64,000 nt of DNA from Malaya genurostris (GCF_030247185.1 NC_080571.1:144938091-145002090), one strand, 5' to 3'. Positions 22,607-34,582 are shown, counted from the first letter of the stretch. The notes: generated by a model from the sequence alone, not told the origin. A program made the numbers and translations.

Positions 22607-25504
22607 TTAGCTAAATATCTCGTTCAGTCTGTGCTTAAAATGGTACTTTAGTCTAGCCGCAAATGTGGCACGATTGCTTATTCCTCGCATGTCAGGCGGA
22701 AGTGCATTATATTTAGTTGGACCAACAAAAAGGATCCGTCTTTGACCAAGGCTTGTAGCTGCTCGAACACGAAACAAATTGTTACTACGGCGTGTTGTTC
22801 TAGAATGGGATATAGTTGGGAACTGTAGGTTATGGTGTACTGTGGATTTATACAAATTATCATGGATGAATAGCAACGTTTGGACATCACATAAGTATGT
22901 TATTGGTAAAACATTATGGTTTCTGTCAGAGTATAACAATAGACTCGAGAATAGTAAGGGTTTATTGAAAATGATTTTTAGGCATCTGTTTTGTAGAGTT
23001 TGGAGTTTCTTCAGATAAGAACTAGCGGCTCGCCCCCACACCGATACCAAGTAGTTGAGCTGTGAATGGATGTAAGCAAAACAAAAATTTAACAGCACAC
23101 GCTGGGGAACAAAGGACTTGACTCTCCATAAAACACCGCAGTACGACGCCACGTGCTTGGCAACAAACTTTATGTGGTGAGCCCAGGTTAATGTGGGGTC
23201 GAAATATATGCCCAGATACTTGAAATAGTCAACTTTTTCAATAATATTGTGTTCAAGCTGGGGATGATTATGCGTTGGTATAATTTTTCTTGTGGAACGG
23301 AAAATCATATACTTAGTCTTTGTGGCATTTAATGATAATAAGTTCGCATTGAAATATTGATCAAGAGTTCTTAAATCACTTTCCATTGAGTTAATAATAG
23401 CATTGATGTCACTGTCAGGATAGAACAGAGCTGTGTCGTCGGCGAATAGTCGTGGAGTTCCTTTAAGATGTAAATTACCTATATCATTAATATATAAAAG
23501 AAACAATAGTGGACCAATATTACTTCCTTGTGGAACACCAATGTTTATTGGAGCAAGGTTGCTACTGTCACTTTCGATGGATACAAATTGTTTTCTATTA
23601 GTCAAGTAACTACGGATAATTGAATTAGCAATGCCCCTGATCCCATAGCAATCGAGTTTGTCCAAAAGTATACTATGATCTAATGTGTCAAAAGCTTTTT
23701 TAAGGTCTAAAAATAATGCACCAACTATATTTTTACTATCGATCTCGCTTATAATCTCGTCAACTAATTCAATTATAGCGGTTTGGGTGCTAGAACCTTG
23801 TCTGAAGCCATATTGGAATCTAATGAGGATATTATGCTTACTTAGGAATTCGATAAGTCTAGTGACTAGAAGTTTTTCAAATATTTTGTTGAATACGGAC
23901 AATGTAGATATAGGACGGTAATTATTACAATCACAACGGTCACCCGATTTGAACACAGGAATGACTTTAGCCACCTTGAGGCAATCAGGGTAGTAACCGG
24001 TCTGAATAATTACGTTAAAGCACTGAGAGAGTATTTTTGCGAATGCAAATGAATTATGTTTTAGTACACTGACAGAGACGTTATCAGGGCCGTTACTCTT
24101 CTTATTATCCAAACCTTGTATTAACAGTATCACTTCATTTACAGATGAAGGACGTAGAAAAATAGAATCACAAACACGACGAACGTTACTTATTGGACAA
24201 AAAGATGAGTTTACAGGAATAGCTTTAGCTAATTCGTTACCGATATTTGAAAAGAATTTGTTGAAAATATCACAAACTTCCTTGTTGTCATTAATGTTGT
24301 TGCCCCTATCGATCAAGCGTATCTTATCCTTTTCTTTTGTTATTCCGAACGTAGATTTAAGATTTGTCCAAAATTTCGAATGAGGTACGTTAATGAGAAG
24401 GTTTTCGTAATAATTTTTTTTATTCGCCTTTTTCATGGAGTCGACCTTTTTAGAGATATGTGATAGCATTTGTTTGATATGCTGATCGTGGGGGCTTGTC
24501 TTAATACGTTTGAGGTAATTGCTTTTTATTTTCACTAGGGTCCATAAATCAAAGCTCATCCATGGGCAATGATTACCTTTTACTGTGACTGTTTTAGTTA
24601 TTATTCTTGTATGTTGTTCGAGTAGAGAGTTATATACGAAAACTATAGATTGAAGAACTGTTTCAGCGTCCTCAATGACATCAATACTATTAATAAAATT
24701 GGAAAAATCAAGATTTACCTGACGATAGTTAATTATTTTTTTCGTTAACGTCATAGGTTCTTTATCAGCCAGTATTTTGAAAGTTGTTAAGATTTGAGAG
24801 TGGTCGCTTAGTTCATTAAATATTGTGTCGTTGCGAATACGATTAACGTCGTCAAGTTTACAAATAATATGGTCAAGTATATTGTCGCTAATTGGTCTTG
24901 TAGTAAAACAATTTGTACACGAAAAGTCATATGATTCTAGCAGAGCCTAATATCTTGTCACAATGTTGTTATGAATGAGATTTATAGGAACATTTATATC
25001 ACCTACAATAAAACACGTATGCTTCGGTTGAATTGAACTCATCAAGCTTTCTAGGTAAATGGAAAATTCGTTAAAATCAAAGCTAGGGGGACGATACACA
25101 CCATGAATATTATAAAAGTGTCCTTTGATACAAAGCTCGATGTTTATATGGTGAAATCCATCGGACGTGTAGTTCTTAATCAGTCTATGTTCAATATCTT
25201 GTTTGACATATATTGCTAGGCCTCCACTAGAATGTTCTCTACAAGCATAAAAGGCTTTATAATGCGGTATTTTATAGAGAGCACAATTTTCATTTATCAA
25301 CCATGTTTCTCCGATTACTATAACATCTATAGGAGTTTTAAAATTGTCAATATCAATTAATATATCATCAAATTTTGAAATATCGTTAATACCTCTTACA
25401 TTCCATTGCAAAATCTTAAGTGTTTTTTTGTCGTTTAATGTATAGTTGTTATTGAACTTATAAATATTTTCGTGAAAAAAATTTTTGGTTGTCGTATTAT
25501 CCAT
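22607..25504 (-). pseudogene. L ORF2: endonuclease and reverse transcriptase, one in-frame stop
   Basis: A 966-codon frame, open except for a single TAG at 24947-24949 (codon 186). The EN domain covers codons 1-240: LKILQWNVRGI, VIGETWL, GGLAIYVKQ, CFIVGDINVP, and after the stop DNILDHIIC and LSDHSQI. The RT follows with KSNGPDNVSV, NYRPISTLSVFNKIFE, FQYGFRQGSSTQTAI, ALFLDLKKAFDTLDH, GVPQGSNIGPLLF and RLFADDTALF, then a C-terminal domain ending LKYHFKHRLNEIF. It would nick target DNA and copy the element's RNA. EN, RT and all catalytic boxes are present, so this copy is nearly intact; no RNase H. Confidence 0.85.
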
Positions 25505-25554
25505 TTAAAAGAGAAACAAATAACAACACATGTATCATCAATATAATAACTAAA

Positions 25555-26616
25555 TTAAGTTCTTTTACGCTTGAGTGGTACTTGATCTGGGGAAGGAGAC
25601 GTCAATTGTGTGGATCGGTAAAAATGTATAACACGATCCAGATCTATTTTGTTACGAATTTTTTTCAATTTAGAATGGTCATCCTTTTTTACTAATATAA
25701 CTCCTCCACGACCTGGCCATACATACTTAATATTAAATAATTTTTGAGATTCTCGCATGTTTTTTAACAGTTCCAAAGAAGCAGTTGACAGCTCCTCACG
25801 AACTGCCACTTTCATTCCAGTTCCATTAGTCTTGAAGGATTTGTCAACAGCAGTAGCAATCAGAGGGCCATGTTCCTGCTTCTTGTCTAGAACTGTCTCT
25901 CTAATGGTTTCGTCTTTGAAGACCACTCGTATTGGAATTGGAGCGCCGCTATTTTTATTACCCGCATACAATCGGGATGACGAAACAACGGAATCACGGG
26001 ACAAACTAACACCAAGACATTTGAATGTTTTTTGCACAAGCTCCCCCACATTTTCATTGGGGAGTGAGGGCAAGCCGAATATCATCGCGTTATTAGCTAC
26101 TGTTTTTTTGTTTTCCTTAGCATAATAATTTTCAATTTTATTAACAGTAGCAGTCAGCGAAGATAGTGAAAGCTTCAATGTATCGATTTCTAGTTGTAGA
26201 CGATCATTCTCAGACTTCAAGTCCTTGAAATCCGAAACTATTGAATCGAACTTCTCAGACAAGAAATTCTGCGAAGACTCCACAGCACTAGTAATAACCC
26301 TAACTTTATCCCGAACTTGTTGCATCTGCTCAGACACCGCGGCAGAGACAGTAGCATTAAGTTTATTGCTCATTGATGAGATAAACGATTTTTCATTTTT
26401 ATGCATATCAGTGATACGTTTGTAAATGTCAGTACACTTGACTGAACAAAAATAGGGGTTTTGTTTGGCTCGTCGAGCCGCTACACCCACTATACCCCGA
26501 CATTTAAGATGAACAGACGTAAAACAGTACAAACATGTCGAAAGATCATTCTTGTCGGTCTCAGGCTGATGACAAATTCCACAGGACATTTCATCAGCCA
26601 TACCATCCTGATCCAT
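25555..26616 (-). CDS. L ORF1: PHD finger plus coiled-coil nucleic-acid-binding protein
   Basis: I chose Met at 26616 (353 residues). The frame is open to 26751, but the extra 45 residues are hydrophobic and unlike the family. The N-terminus has a C4HC3 PHD-like finger: C12-C15, C28-C31, H36-C39, C57-C61. A coiled coil follows (about residues 100-165, heptads in FDSIVSDFKDLKSENDRLQL). The C-terminal domain (about 170-330, MIFGLPSLPNENVGELV, VVFKDETIRETVL, KKIRNKID) resembles the baculovirus FP / LINE ORF1 RNA-binding fold. It probably coats the LINE RNA and acts as chaperone. The stop lies 50 bp upstream of the ORF2 start. The frame is fully open. Confidence 0.8.
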   Translation of the reverse strand: MDQDGMADEMSCGICHQPETDKNDLSTCLYCFTSVHLKCRGIVGVAARRAKQNPYFCSVKCTDIYKRITDMHKNEKSFISSMSNKLNATVSAAVSEQMQQVRDKVRVITSAVESSQNFLSEKFDSIVSDFKDLKSENDRLQLEIDTLKLSLSSLTATVNKIENYYAKENKKTVANNAMIFGLPSLPNENVGELVQKTFKCLGVSLSRDSVVSSSRLYAGNKNSGAPIPIRVVFKDETIRETVLDKKQEHGPLIATAVDKSFKTNGTGMKVAVREELSTASLELLKNMRESQKLFNIKYVWPGRGGVILVKKDDHSKLKKIRNKIDLDRVIHFYRSTQLTSPSPDQVPLKRKRT

Positions 26617-27657
26617 TACAATGATCAGCAATCTAGACGCAAGCACACAATAAACACAGATGACGATATATTTGATTACAGCAATAAAAAAAACTGAATG
26701 AAATGCACACCAAATATGGTAAAAAAAAACCCAGGAGGGGAAAAAAACCAACTAATTAAACTAATATTTATTGTTAGAGAAAATCGCCGAACTGCAAACC
26801 AATGACCAAAGCACGGCAACCGGCACTGGCCAAATTGTCGACAAGAATAATGGAGCACACCTACCTTGATCAATCGCACAGCCAGAGGTGCGCCCAACCA
26901 CCCACAACACCGCAAAAGAATCGCGCTGAACCTGTCGATCAAAAAACGTGAACCGGCAAGACAGTTACCAGTATATCGGCCCACTAAATCTACCTCTACC
27001 AAGCCTCACTCGTATAAAAGTACGCACTAACACGCTTACTGCCTGTTAGCAGCACGCGCCCAGCGAGAACCTTCTGCACAAAGATGCTACGAGCGTCGTT
27101 GCCGAAGAAGCAGAACCACTGCACCGGCACAATCCCAACCACTGCCACCCAGTAGAACTCAAGCTATCACTATTACTGTTGGTAGACAGCGTTAGCGAAG
27201 TGAGTCCCAGGCACGCAGTGTGTGTTGAGCGTTGGTACACCAGAAAAAAATAACACAATGTACTAGCACCGGCAGCGTACGAATCGATATACCGAATCAT
27301 TAATCCCGCACACCACTACACGATCGACACTAGGCGCATCAATTACGGCGCCACCGGACAGCAGGGAAACAAACACAACGGCTGATTAGAGTAATCCGAA
27401 TAGGGGCACTACCACTCCTCCGATCACAAAATGGTCAATCGAAAATGATTCCCAGAACAAAATCCACAGGACCAAATTCGCCCAGCACACCGATAATCAG
27501 CCACCAAATTCACAATCCTACAACTAGCTCTGAACAAAAATACACTTAATAACAAGTTAAATATAAGTTGATGTTTGAAAACTTTAAATAAACACTTTTA
27601 ATTTGGTTCCAAATGTAGCTACAGAAAGCAGCAACTATTAAAGTCAACAGTGTTGCC
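26617..27657 (-). other. L 5' UTR
   Basis: About 1 kb without a convincing long frame, presumably the 5' UTR with the internal promoter. I cannot identify specific promoter elements with confidence. The 5' end is set by the J1 ORF2 sequence resuming at AGGTTTC (27658). Confidence 0.55.
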
Positions 27658-28767
27658 AGGTTTCTTAAGAACCTTAGAAAGTTTCCAGAAAGGTTTAGAA
27701 TATGGTTTAATTTGTTCAACTTCTTTAGCGAAATTTTCATTTCGCAAAAGAGTAAATCTATGTTTAATTTCTTTTTGTAAATCCTTAACTATGTTTTTCA
27801 TAGCAGGATCACGAGAACGTTGATATTGTCGTCGACGAACATTCTTCAACCGAATGAGCAGTTGAAGATTGTCATCGATGATAGGAGAATTTAATTTAGT
27901 TTGAGCTTTGGGAACTGAAAGATTTCTAGCTTCGATAATATAATGATTCAAATTATCAATTGCTGTGTCGATGTCCGCAGAATTTTCTAAAATAGTTTCA
28001 TGATCCACATGATTTTCAATGTGAGATCTTTAATCCAACCAATTAGCTCTATGATAGTTGAAAATAGAACTAATTGGATTAATTATAGCTTCGTTGGAAA
28101 GTCTGAATGTTACAGGAAGATGATCTGAGTCAAAGTCAGCATGTGTAATCGGTTGACTACAAATGTGACTTTGATCCGTTAGAACCAGATCAATTGTAGA
28201 TGGGTTTTTCACGGAAGAGAAACAAGTAGGATTACTGGGATGAAGAACTGTGAAGTAACCAGCTGAGAGTTGATTATGAAGTATTTTACCATTACTGTTA
28301 TTTTGCCTACAATTCCACTGGACATGCTTAGCATTTAAGTCCCCTATTACGAAAAAATTCGATCGATATCTTGTAAGTTTTTGCAAATCGCCTTTAAAGA
28401 AATTTAATTGTTCGCCGGTGCATTGGAATGGCAAATATGCTCCAGCGATGAAATAAATTCCATGAATGGTTTTAACTTCGATTCCCAAGCTTTCAATAAC
28501 TTTAGTATTGAAAGAAGGTAAAATTCGATGTTTAATTTGCCGTTGGACAAAAATGGCAACTCCACCACCCATTCCAGTAAACCTGTCAAATCGATGAACC
28601 ACATAATGTGGATTACTTTTCAATTTTACATTTGGTTTAAGAAAAGTTTCTGTCACAATGGCAATATGAATTTTGTGAACTTTGAGAAAATTATAAAATT
28701 CATCTTCACTCGATTTCAAAGATCGAGCATTCCAATTTAAAATATTCAAATAATTATTTAACATCAC
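27658..28767 (-). pseudogene. J1 ORF2, N-terminal half (endonuclease and linker)
   Basis: LNILNWNARSLKSSEDE, VTETFLKP, GGVAIFVQRQIKH, FFVIGDLNAKHVQW, STIDLVLTD and DFDSDHLPVTF are all present (28767-28030). A TAA at 28030-28032 interrupts just before the linker, where J2 reads on. The frame then continues (28008-27658) with KFWNH-equivalent PFWKLSKVLKKP at the L junction. Apart from the stop and the L insertion it is almost identical to J2. Confidence 0.85.
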
Positions 28768-30313
28768 TGGTAAATTTTAAATTCATTATAATATTATTTG
28801 CAAATTTCCATCCGATTTGAAATGCTTCAAAAAGTGATGAAGTCGAATTCATTTGGATGATCATTTGAAAAAGTTGATCTTGTAGGTAGATCATTTTATT
28901 TTCAGTTATATCGCCTAAAACGACTTCATTTAAAGAAGCGAATGGCATTGAAGGAATATTTGTAGGTAGACTGCCATTAGAAGAAGATGATTTGGCCGGT
29001 CTACCTATTAATAAATTGTTTTCGTTAGAAGAAGAACTGCAAGGCGGTCCTGTGTTTTGATTATTTACAATAGAAGAAATAGGTGATAGATACCTAATAT
29101 ACCAGCATAACTGACATTAGAAGAAGATGATGATGAGGTCGATCTACCTGTCAATAAATTGTTTTCGTTAGAAGACGAATTGGCAGGCGTACCTGTTTTT
29201 TTGTTTAGAAGAAATCAGTGCCTTAGAAGAATTAGGCGTGGCACTTGTAACGGTTTTTTGATTTTCAGGTATGTTCTGTAAATTTAAGGTCGTTGATTTG
29301 ACTTGTTGTCGAAGCGAACGAGCGTTTAAAATTTTTTCCCTGACAGGACATTTCAAATAATTGGATTTATGATTTCCATTGCAATTTGAACATGAAAATT
29401 TATCAGTGGTTTCATTCATTGGACAAACGTCTTTCGAATGCGATTTACCACAATTCAAACACCGTATATCCATATGACAATTTTTGGTTCCATGACCGAA
29501 GCCTTGGCAACGACGACATTGCGTTAAGTTTGCAATACGATTATGCCGTTTATAATGTTCCCAATGAATTTTAATGTGGAAAATGAAACGTCCTTTTTCT
29601 AATGTTTTCAAATTGTTTACATCACTTCGATTGAAGTGTATTAGGTAAAGTTCGTGGGAAATTCCAGAGCGTGGTTTAGAAGTACCATTCGCTCTTTTTT
29701 TCATAAGTATTACTTGGGAAGGGGCAAAACCAAGCAATTCTTTCAGTTCATTTTTAATTTCATCAATACTTTGATCATTTGATAATCCTTTCAAGACAGC
29801 CTTGAAGGGTCTGTCTGATTTTATATCATATGAATAAAATTTATGAAGTTTCTCGGACAAATATCGAATAAGACGTTCGTAATCTTCCAATCCATCCACC
29901 AAGACTCGACATTCTCCTCTTCGTTCGATTTGAAATGAGACTTTTACTTCCGGGAGAAAAGTAGAAAGCTCAGTACGAAATGCTTTGAAGTCGGAAATCA
30001 TCACCGTCACTGGTGGCATAGATTGATGTTTCTTCCCAGAACGACAAGCGTCGATTTTGGGAATTTTTGAAGAATTTTCTTCTATGTCGCTACAATCGGA
30101 TTCAGGAAGAATCTCGTAAATATTGTTAGACGGCATAGGATCAACGGAAGGGAAATCCGTCCGTTGTCTTTTATTTTTACATTCAGATTCTATAAGATCG
30201 TGAATGTTATTAGAAATATGTTGAATAACGGATTGTGATTTATTCCGTATTGAATTATTTTTAGCCTTAGGCTTGTTGCATTTCCGGTTGGACGCATGCA
30301 TTTTTGAAATCAA
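28754..30313 (-). pseudogene. J1 ORF1 (gag-like), frameshifted near the C-terminus
   Basis: It matches J2 ORF1 over the basic N-terminus, the PRE_C2HC-like domain and three CCHC knuckles. Near 29210 an insertion (TTTTTTGTTTAGAAGAAATC-like sequence and a duplicated block) changes the frame, so the Ser/Asn-rich C-terminus and the final 64 codons (28948-28754) are out of frame. Not functional as it stands. Confidence 0.85.
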
Positions 30314-30595
30314 TGAAATTTTAAATTAAATTAACTAGGGTAAATTAGTCTTCGATTAGACTCCTAGCTAGCCTTAAAATAGGCTGATTAATTTCTTAGT
30401 CACTCTAATATCACTCTTTGTATCACTTAGTCACTCTAATATCACTCTTTGTATCACTTAGTCACTTAGTTAGTGATTCAGGTAGCCTTGAAAAAGACTG
30501 AAGCCTTGAATCAATAAAACTCTAGGTAGCCAGAAAAAAATTCCAGGAGCCAAGAGCTATACGCGTGCGGTGCGAACGACTGTTCAACACCGACT
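30314..30595 (-). promoter_or_regulatory. J1 5' UTR with internal-promoter-like start and direct repeats
   Basis: On the minus strand the element begins AGTCGGTGTTGAACAGTC, identical to J2. Counting its first A as +1, GCACGC lies at +28 to +33, within the functional range of the insect DPE; downstream promoters of this kind are known in Jockey-clade LINEs. Two direct copies of a 31-bp unit containing CACTCTAATATCACTCTTTG lie at about 30395-30457. Confidence 0.55.
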
Positions 30596-30596
30596 G

Positions 30597-31482
30597 GCCG
30601 CTTCACGTTAGTCTGGTGGACTGTAAGCCAGTATTTTATGAAAACATTGCTGAGACTAACTATTACGATTTCAAGAATGGTAACTTTAATGCTATGAATC
30701 AGTTCCTGCTTTCGTTTAACTGGAGGTCGTTATTGTCAACTTGCGATAGCAACTTAGCGGCCACATTAGGGACGAATGTAGTTTTATATTCCATTGATCT
30801 GTTCGTACCAAAAAGACAACACCGCAAACCAGCTTATCCCCCTTGGTCCAATCGCACTTTGAAGCAATATAAGTGCGCCAAGAGATCTGCTTTGAAAAAA
30901 CTCTCTAAACGGCCATCGCTCCAGCTGAGATCTGAGTTTTTATCTTAATAGTCGCTATAAACGACTAAACAAAATTTTGCATCACGCTTATTTACTTCGA
31001 GTGCAACGAAATTTAAAAAAATAACCCTAAAAGCTTTTGGAATCACGTTAACGAACAGCGTAAGGAAATTGGATTACCAACTCATATGGCACTCGGTGAA
31101 CTTCAGTCATCAACCCTAGTCGATACCTGTAATCTATTTCGAAGACACTTCAGTAGCGTTTTCTCTAAAGAAGTCCTCAATAGCGATCAAGGCTCCGAAG
31201 CAGTCATTAACGTTCCTCATCGTTCCCCTATTGGACCTCACCCTCGTATCATAACGACCATAATTAATACGGCTTGTTCCAGGTTGAAATGTTCTACTAT
31301 TGCTGGACCAGATGGCATTCCTTCAATAGTATTGAAAAGATGCCTGAACAGTCTCCTAACGCCACTGATAATACTTTTCAACGCATATATCTTCTCAGTT
31401 TTTAGAAAAGGCAACAAAACCGACATAACTAACTATCGCGGAATTGCTTCACTTTGCGTTGTCTCAAAGTTATTTGAAAAAA
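30597..31482 (+). pseudogene. B2 ORF2: end of endonuclease, linker and start of RT
   Basis: It continues the EN-linker after J1 with NYYDFKNGNFNAMNQ, VLYSIDLFVPKR and KCAKRSALKKLSKRPSLQL. A stop at 30946 interrupts. The RT start follows: STIAGPDGIPSIV, NYRGIASLCVVSKLFEK, where E1 interrupts. Relative to B1, the segment coding SLRSGTFPNIWKN is deleted near 31385. Confidence 0.8.
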
Positions 31483-32048
31483 GTACGGGTGTGTAATGTC
31501 AGAGACATAACTGGATGTCGTGAATACGAATAAAACTGACACGATTTCTTTACACTTTCGAATTCGAATCGATTGTGTTAATTGCGAAACTTTCCCCCTT
31601 TTCACTACTAAAATTTTCAACGATTTTTGACGTCGTATATCTCATTTCGGAATTGCATATTTAATTGAAAGAGACTATCAAGATGCTGTACAGGATTCAT
31701 TTCTGACTTTTAGAAGGACCAAATTGTGGAATTCTCTACGATATTTAGCACAGTTCGGTACATTCATCCCGAGCGATTTTCGCACAGCGAAAAGTGCACG
31801 AACCAAATCAAAATATTTTGGATTTTCACTAAATTGATGATTTCTACCTTCGAATTTCAAAGAAGTAATCTTAATAGTTAAAAACGGCTGATTCTATATA
31901 ATGTTGTCATTAAAACGGTTTATATAATGTTGTCATTAAAACGGCTGATTTTATATAATGTTATCCACTTTTCGTGTCTTGTTTTCTTTCTCTCCAATGC
32001 AAAGCACCAGTAGCTGATGCAATCGTTCTTGCTTGAAATGAAACTAGC

Positions 32049-32450
32049 TTAGCTTTGCTTACAAACCGACACATCCGCACGCAGTGCCAAATGATGCAAA
32101 ACTGGTTTAATGAGTCTTCTCGCCTTGACGACCGGAAGGCAAATGAGAACTACGACCTGAGCCTTTGAGGTTTTTAACCACGCAGAAGGTCTGCTTTCAT
32201 TGACGACTGCTCTACCTGACGATTGAAGTCCAAATGAGTGCACGACCTAAGCGTTTAAGGTTTGGCACCACGCAAAAGTTCTGCTCTCATTATTGACGAC
32301 CGCTGCTCCCGACGATTGAAGTCCAAATGAAAGCACGACCTAAGCGTTTGAGGCTTTATACCACGCAAAAGGTCTGCTTTCATTGCTGACTGCTCCACCT
32401 GACGACTGAAGTCCAAATGAGAGTTGCGACCTGAGCGTTTGAGGTTTTTA
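32049..32450 (-). repeat. E1 promoter-proximal repeats of about 105 bp
   Basis: Four degenerate units with ACCTCAAACGCTCAGGTCG-like and CATTTGGACTTCA-like cores lie between the promoter and the interior, homologous to the E3 and E2 repeats. Confidence 0.6.
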
Positions 32451-32456
32451 ATACGA

Positions 32457-32520
32457 CGTCTGCTTGCATCCAACGCATAAGAAGAAATGATCGAATTTCG
32501 ACCACGGTTCCCCTTTTATA
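32457..32520 (-). promoter_or_regulatory. Family E core promoter, copy E1
   Basis: On the minus strand: TATAAAAG at 32520-32513, Inr TCATTT with +1 at 32488, and DPE AGACG at 32461-32457 (+28 to +32). The sequence between elements differs from E3 while the elements and spacing are kept. Confidence 0.7.
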
Positions 32521-32832
32521 CGCATTCAGTTGAAGATATTTGCCTGACTACCTCAAAATCGTCGCCCTTGCGCGAAAAAGCCAAGCAAATGTAAAGAGTT
32601 TTCCGCGTTGTTTTCAAAGTTTTAGAGAACTTAATTTTTGAGTTGTTTGTGGTCATCTCACAATGTTCAAAATATTATCCTAAATTCCTGGTAATATTTT
32701 TGATGAAATGCTGAAAGATTTATGTTGCTGCCGTTAATACAGGTCGAGATATTCACGATTAAGTTCTGCCCATTCTTCCATATGGCTAATTTTGAAAAAG
32801 CACCCCATAGTAAAGTAAGTCGTATTCACGAC

Positions 32833-33340
32833 AAAAATATTCTTGACTTTTTAACCCACAATTGCAACGACTACATATCTGAAACGCTAGACGGATTTAT
32901 GCCTAAACGATCAACATATACAAATTTAGTATCCTTCAATTCATTTATCATCCGATCCCTACAATCACGCAAGCAGGTCGACGCAATTTACACTGATTTC
33001 ACGGCAGCGTTTGATAAAATACATCATCAAATAGCAATAGCCAAACTTGACAGACTTGCTTTACTGAAATGGATGCAGTCATATCTAACTGGTCGTGAGA
33101 TGTCTGTGAAAATAGGAAACAGGATAACAACACCATTTGCTGTTAGTTCTAGAGTTTCTCAAGGATGTCATTTAGGACCGTTCATATTTTTACTCTAAGG
33201 AATGTTCACAAGACCGTTTTTATAGCGGACCTAATACAATCGCGTATCGATTGTGCTGATCTCTTACGGTTGGTCAATTTTGACATTCATCTTCACAGTC
33301 TTCGTTCACACCCGTTTCTTAGAATTCCCGCTGCTAGAAC
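32833..33340 (+). pseudogene. B2 ORF2: RT fragment with the catalytic region deleted
   Basis: It resumes after E1 with ILDFLTHNCNDYIS, LDGFMPKRSTYTNLV, AIYTDFTAAFDK and VSQGCHLGPFIFLL, then jumps near 33197 to RNVHKTVFIADLIQSRID and LRSHPFLRIPAART. Compared with B1, several hundred bases, including the FADD box, are missing. G interrupts at 33340 and the protein resumes at 51880 (TNYGYNEPFSS). Confidence 0.8.
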
Positions 33341-33964
33341 TGTGGCGGAATTACGAAACCACCACGTTTTCCACGTTAATCCCAATCCACATAGTCAGAA
33401 CGACCTCAATACTACATTTCATTTCGACACAATGTAGATACATTGTAAACGTTTCCGTTTCCATACATTGTAGCACATTCAGTCTTATGATTTGGTGCAT
33501 CAGCATTTTACAAACCATAAACTTTAAACATTTTACGAGTTGGACCAACATGACCGAAATTATGCTTGGTACCAATGACGATCCTCTTTGCTTCAACACT
33601 TAAATTGCTTACAGCGCATAAGCAAAGTAACGCAATGAAATCAAACACATTAAACCATGCGCGCCGCTGGCGTGGATTTTCCGCCTAGCGCGAAGGAAAA
33701 TAAATAACTTCAATTGTTCTTGCCATCGCCGCGAGCCGAGCGATGTTTAATAAACACTAGCCTTCTCCAATCGTTACATCCAAAACTTCTTTTAAATATG
33801 TAATGGTCAAGACTCAAGACTTCTCGGTAAAAATGTACACTCACACTAATTGAAAATGTAAATCGAACAAAACTACAATTCAAAAAATAAATCAGTTAAT
33901 TGACGGTTGTAAGCTCGAACCCGTCGGTACCATTTTCTAAGTCCGAAACACTGAACCTGCCACA
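33341..33964 (+). repeat. G 5' LTR
   Basis: 624 bp starting TGTGGCGGAATTACG and ending CTGCCACA. Comparing it by eye with the 3' LTR (T2 removed), I count about eight substitutions plus a 5-bp and a 7-bp indel, which indicates a fairly young insertion. Confidence 0.9.
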
Positions 33965-33982
33965 TGGCGACAGTGACAGTGG
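33965..33982 (+). promoter_or_regulatory. G primer-binding site
   Basis: TGGCGACAGTGACAGTGG immediately follows the LTR CA. The TGG start matches the CCA end of a tRNA. I do not assign the tRNA. Confidence 0.7.
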
Positions 33983-34387
33983 TCAAAGTAAAGACCCTCG
34001 AAAAAAAAGTTAAGTCCTCGGTGAACAGTACTGTTCTGGACTTGAAGTAAATGGATAAGCATTGGTTTCGTTAGCGGCTGCAGCACGGTTCGGAATTAAT
34101 GAAGGTAGCGTGAAATGTAACTTCTGGTAGCGGATAGTGCGGAAGTGTTTTAGTGTTACATACAAAGTTTAATGAGTGAAGAAACTACTACTAACACCTA
34201 GTGAAATACTTTGCAATAATCATTTCATTAAACACTCAGTTATACAGTTCCAATGTTAAGCATCTAGCGTTAGAATGTGAAAACAACTTAAATAAGGATT
34301 TAGCGAAAACCGAACGCAAAAAGTGACCTTGGCACTGATACCAAGAACAGTGAAAAAAAATTCCAAAAAAATAAATACAAGAAAAAC
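33983..34387 (+). other. G leader region
   Basis: About 400 bp of A-rich untranslated leader before the first small ORF. No coding signal. It presumably carries packaging and dimerisation signals. Confidence 0.5.
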
Positions 34388-34582
34388 ATGGCTTGGTTCT
34401 CGTCAGAGGATTCAATGTCGAATATTATATACACCTCCAACGATGCCCAAACCTGGGCAGCAGTACTTTTGGCAGTTACAGCGGGAGCCTATATCGTAGG
34501 CAAAGCCGTATACAGGCTCAATAAGTTGGTCACGGAAAGAACAGCGGAGCGAGCAGCCAGGAGGATAACAGCAACAGTTTAA
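34388..34582 (+). CDS. G small ORF 1 (64 aa, one membrane segment)
   Basis: ATG at 34388 after an A-rich leader. An acidic N-terminus is followed by a hydrophobic stretch (about residues 22-40, TWAAVLLAVTAGAYIVG) and then a basic tail (YRLNKLVTERTAERAARR). That is a single-pass membrane topology with the positive charge after the helix. Small ORFs before gag are described in the 412/mdg1 group, with unknown function. It is intact; function not known. Confidence 0.55.
   Translation: MAWFSSEDSMSNIIYTSNDAQTWAAVLLAVTAGAYIVGKAVYRLNKLVTERTAERAARRITATV

Larger units (their letters stand above)
22261..27657 (-). mobile_element. L: L2-like LINE inserted in J1 ORF2
   Basis: Minus-strand LINE of about 5.4 kb with an 11-bp T-run (poly-A end) at 22261. 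It has a 3' UTR of about 340 bp, ORF2, a 50-bp spacer, ORF1 and a 5' UTR of about 1 kb. AGG(TTT) flanks both ends (22258 and 27658), and removing L rejoins J1 ORF2 exactly as in J2. The L2/Daphne-type placement is by RT style and the PHD plus coiled-coil ORF1; I am moderately sure. Confidence 0.8.
31483..32832 (-). mobile_element. E1: family E element without ORF2
   Basis: Minus-oriented. The right end is the palindrome GTCGTATTCACGAC (32819-32832); the left end GTACGGGTGTGTAATGTCAG is shared with E2. It is flanked by A-tracts (AAAAAA at 31477 and AAAAA at 32833). The outer 5' part (about 800 bp on its own strand) and the outer 3' part (about 150 bp) match E3, but the interior (about 31640-32040) does not: it holds no RT. 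It contains a TATATAATGTTGTCATTAAA direct repeat (31895-31965). A 60-codon frame at 31678-31860 has no recognised domain. Confidence 0.7.

Noticed and set aside
25757..26697. Plus-strand frames opposite L ORF1
   Set aside because: Shadows of a well-supported minus-strand protein with PHD and coiled-coil domains.
31678..31860. 60-codon minus-strand frame in E1 as a captured gene
   Set aside because: Short, no recognised domain and no second copy in this window; kept only as a remark in the E1 entry.
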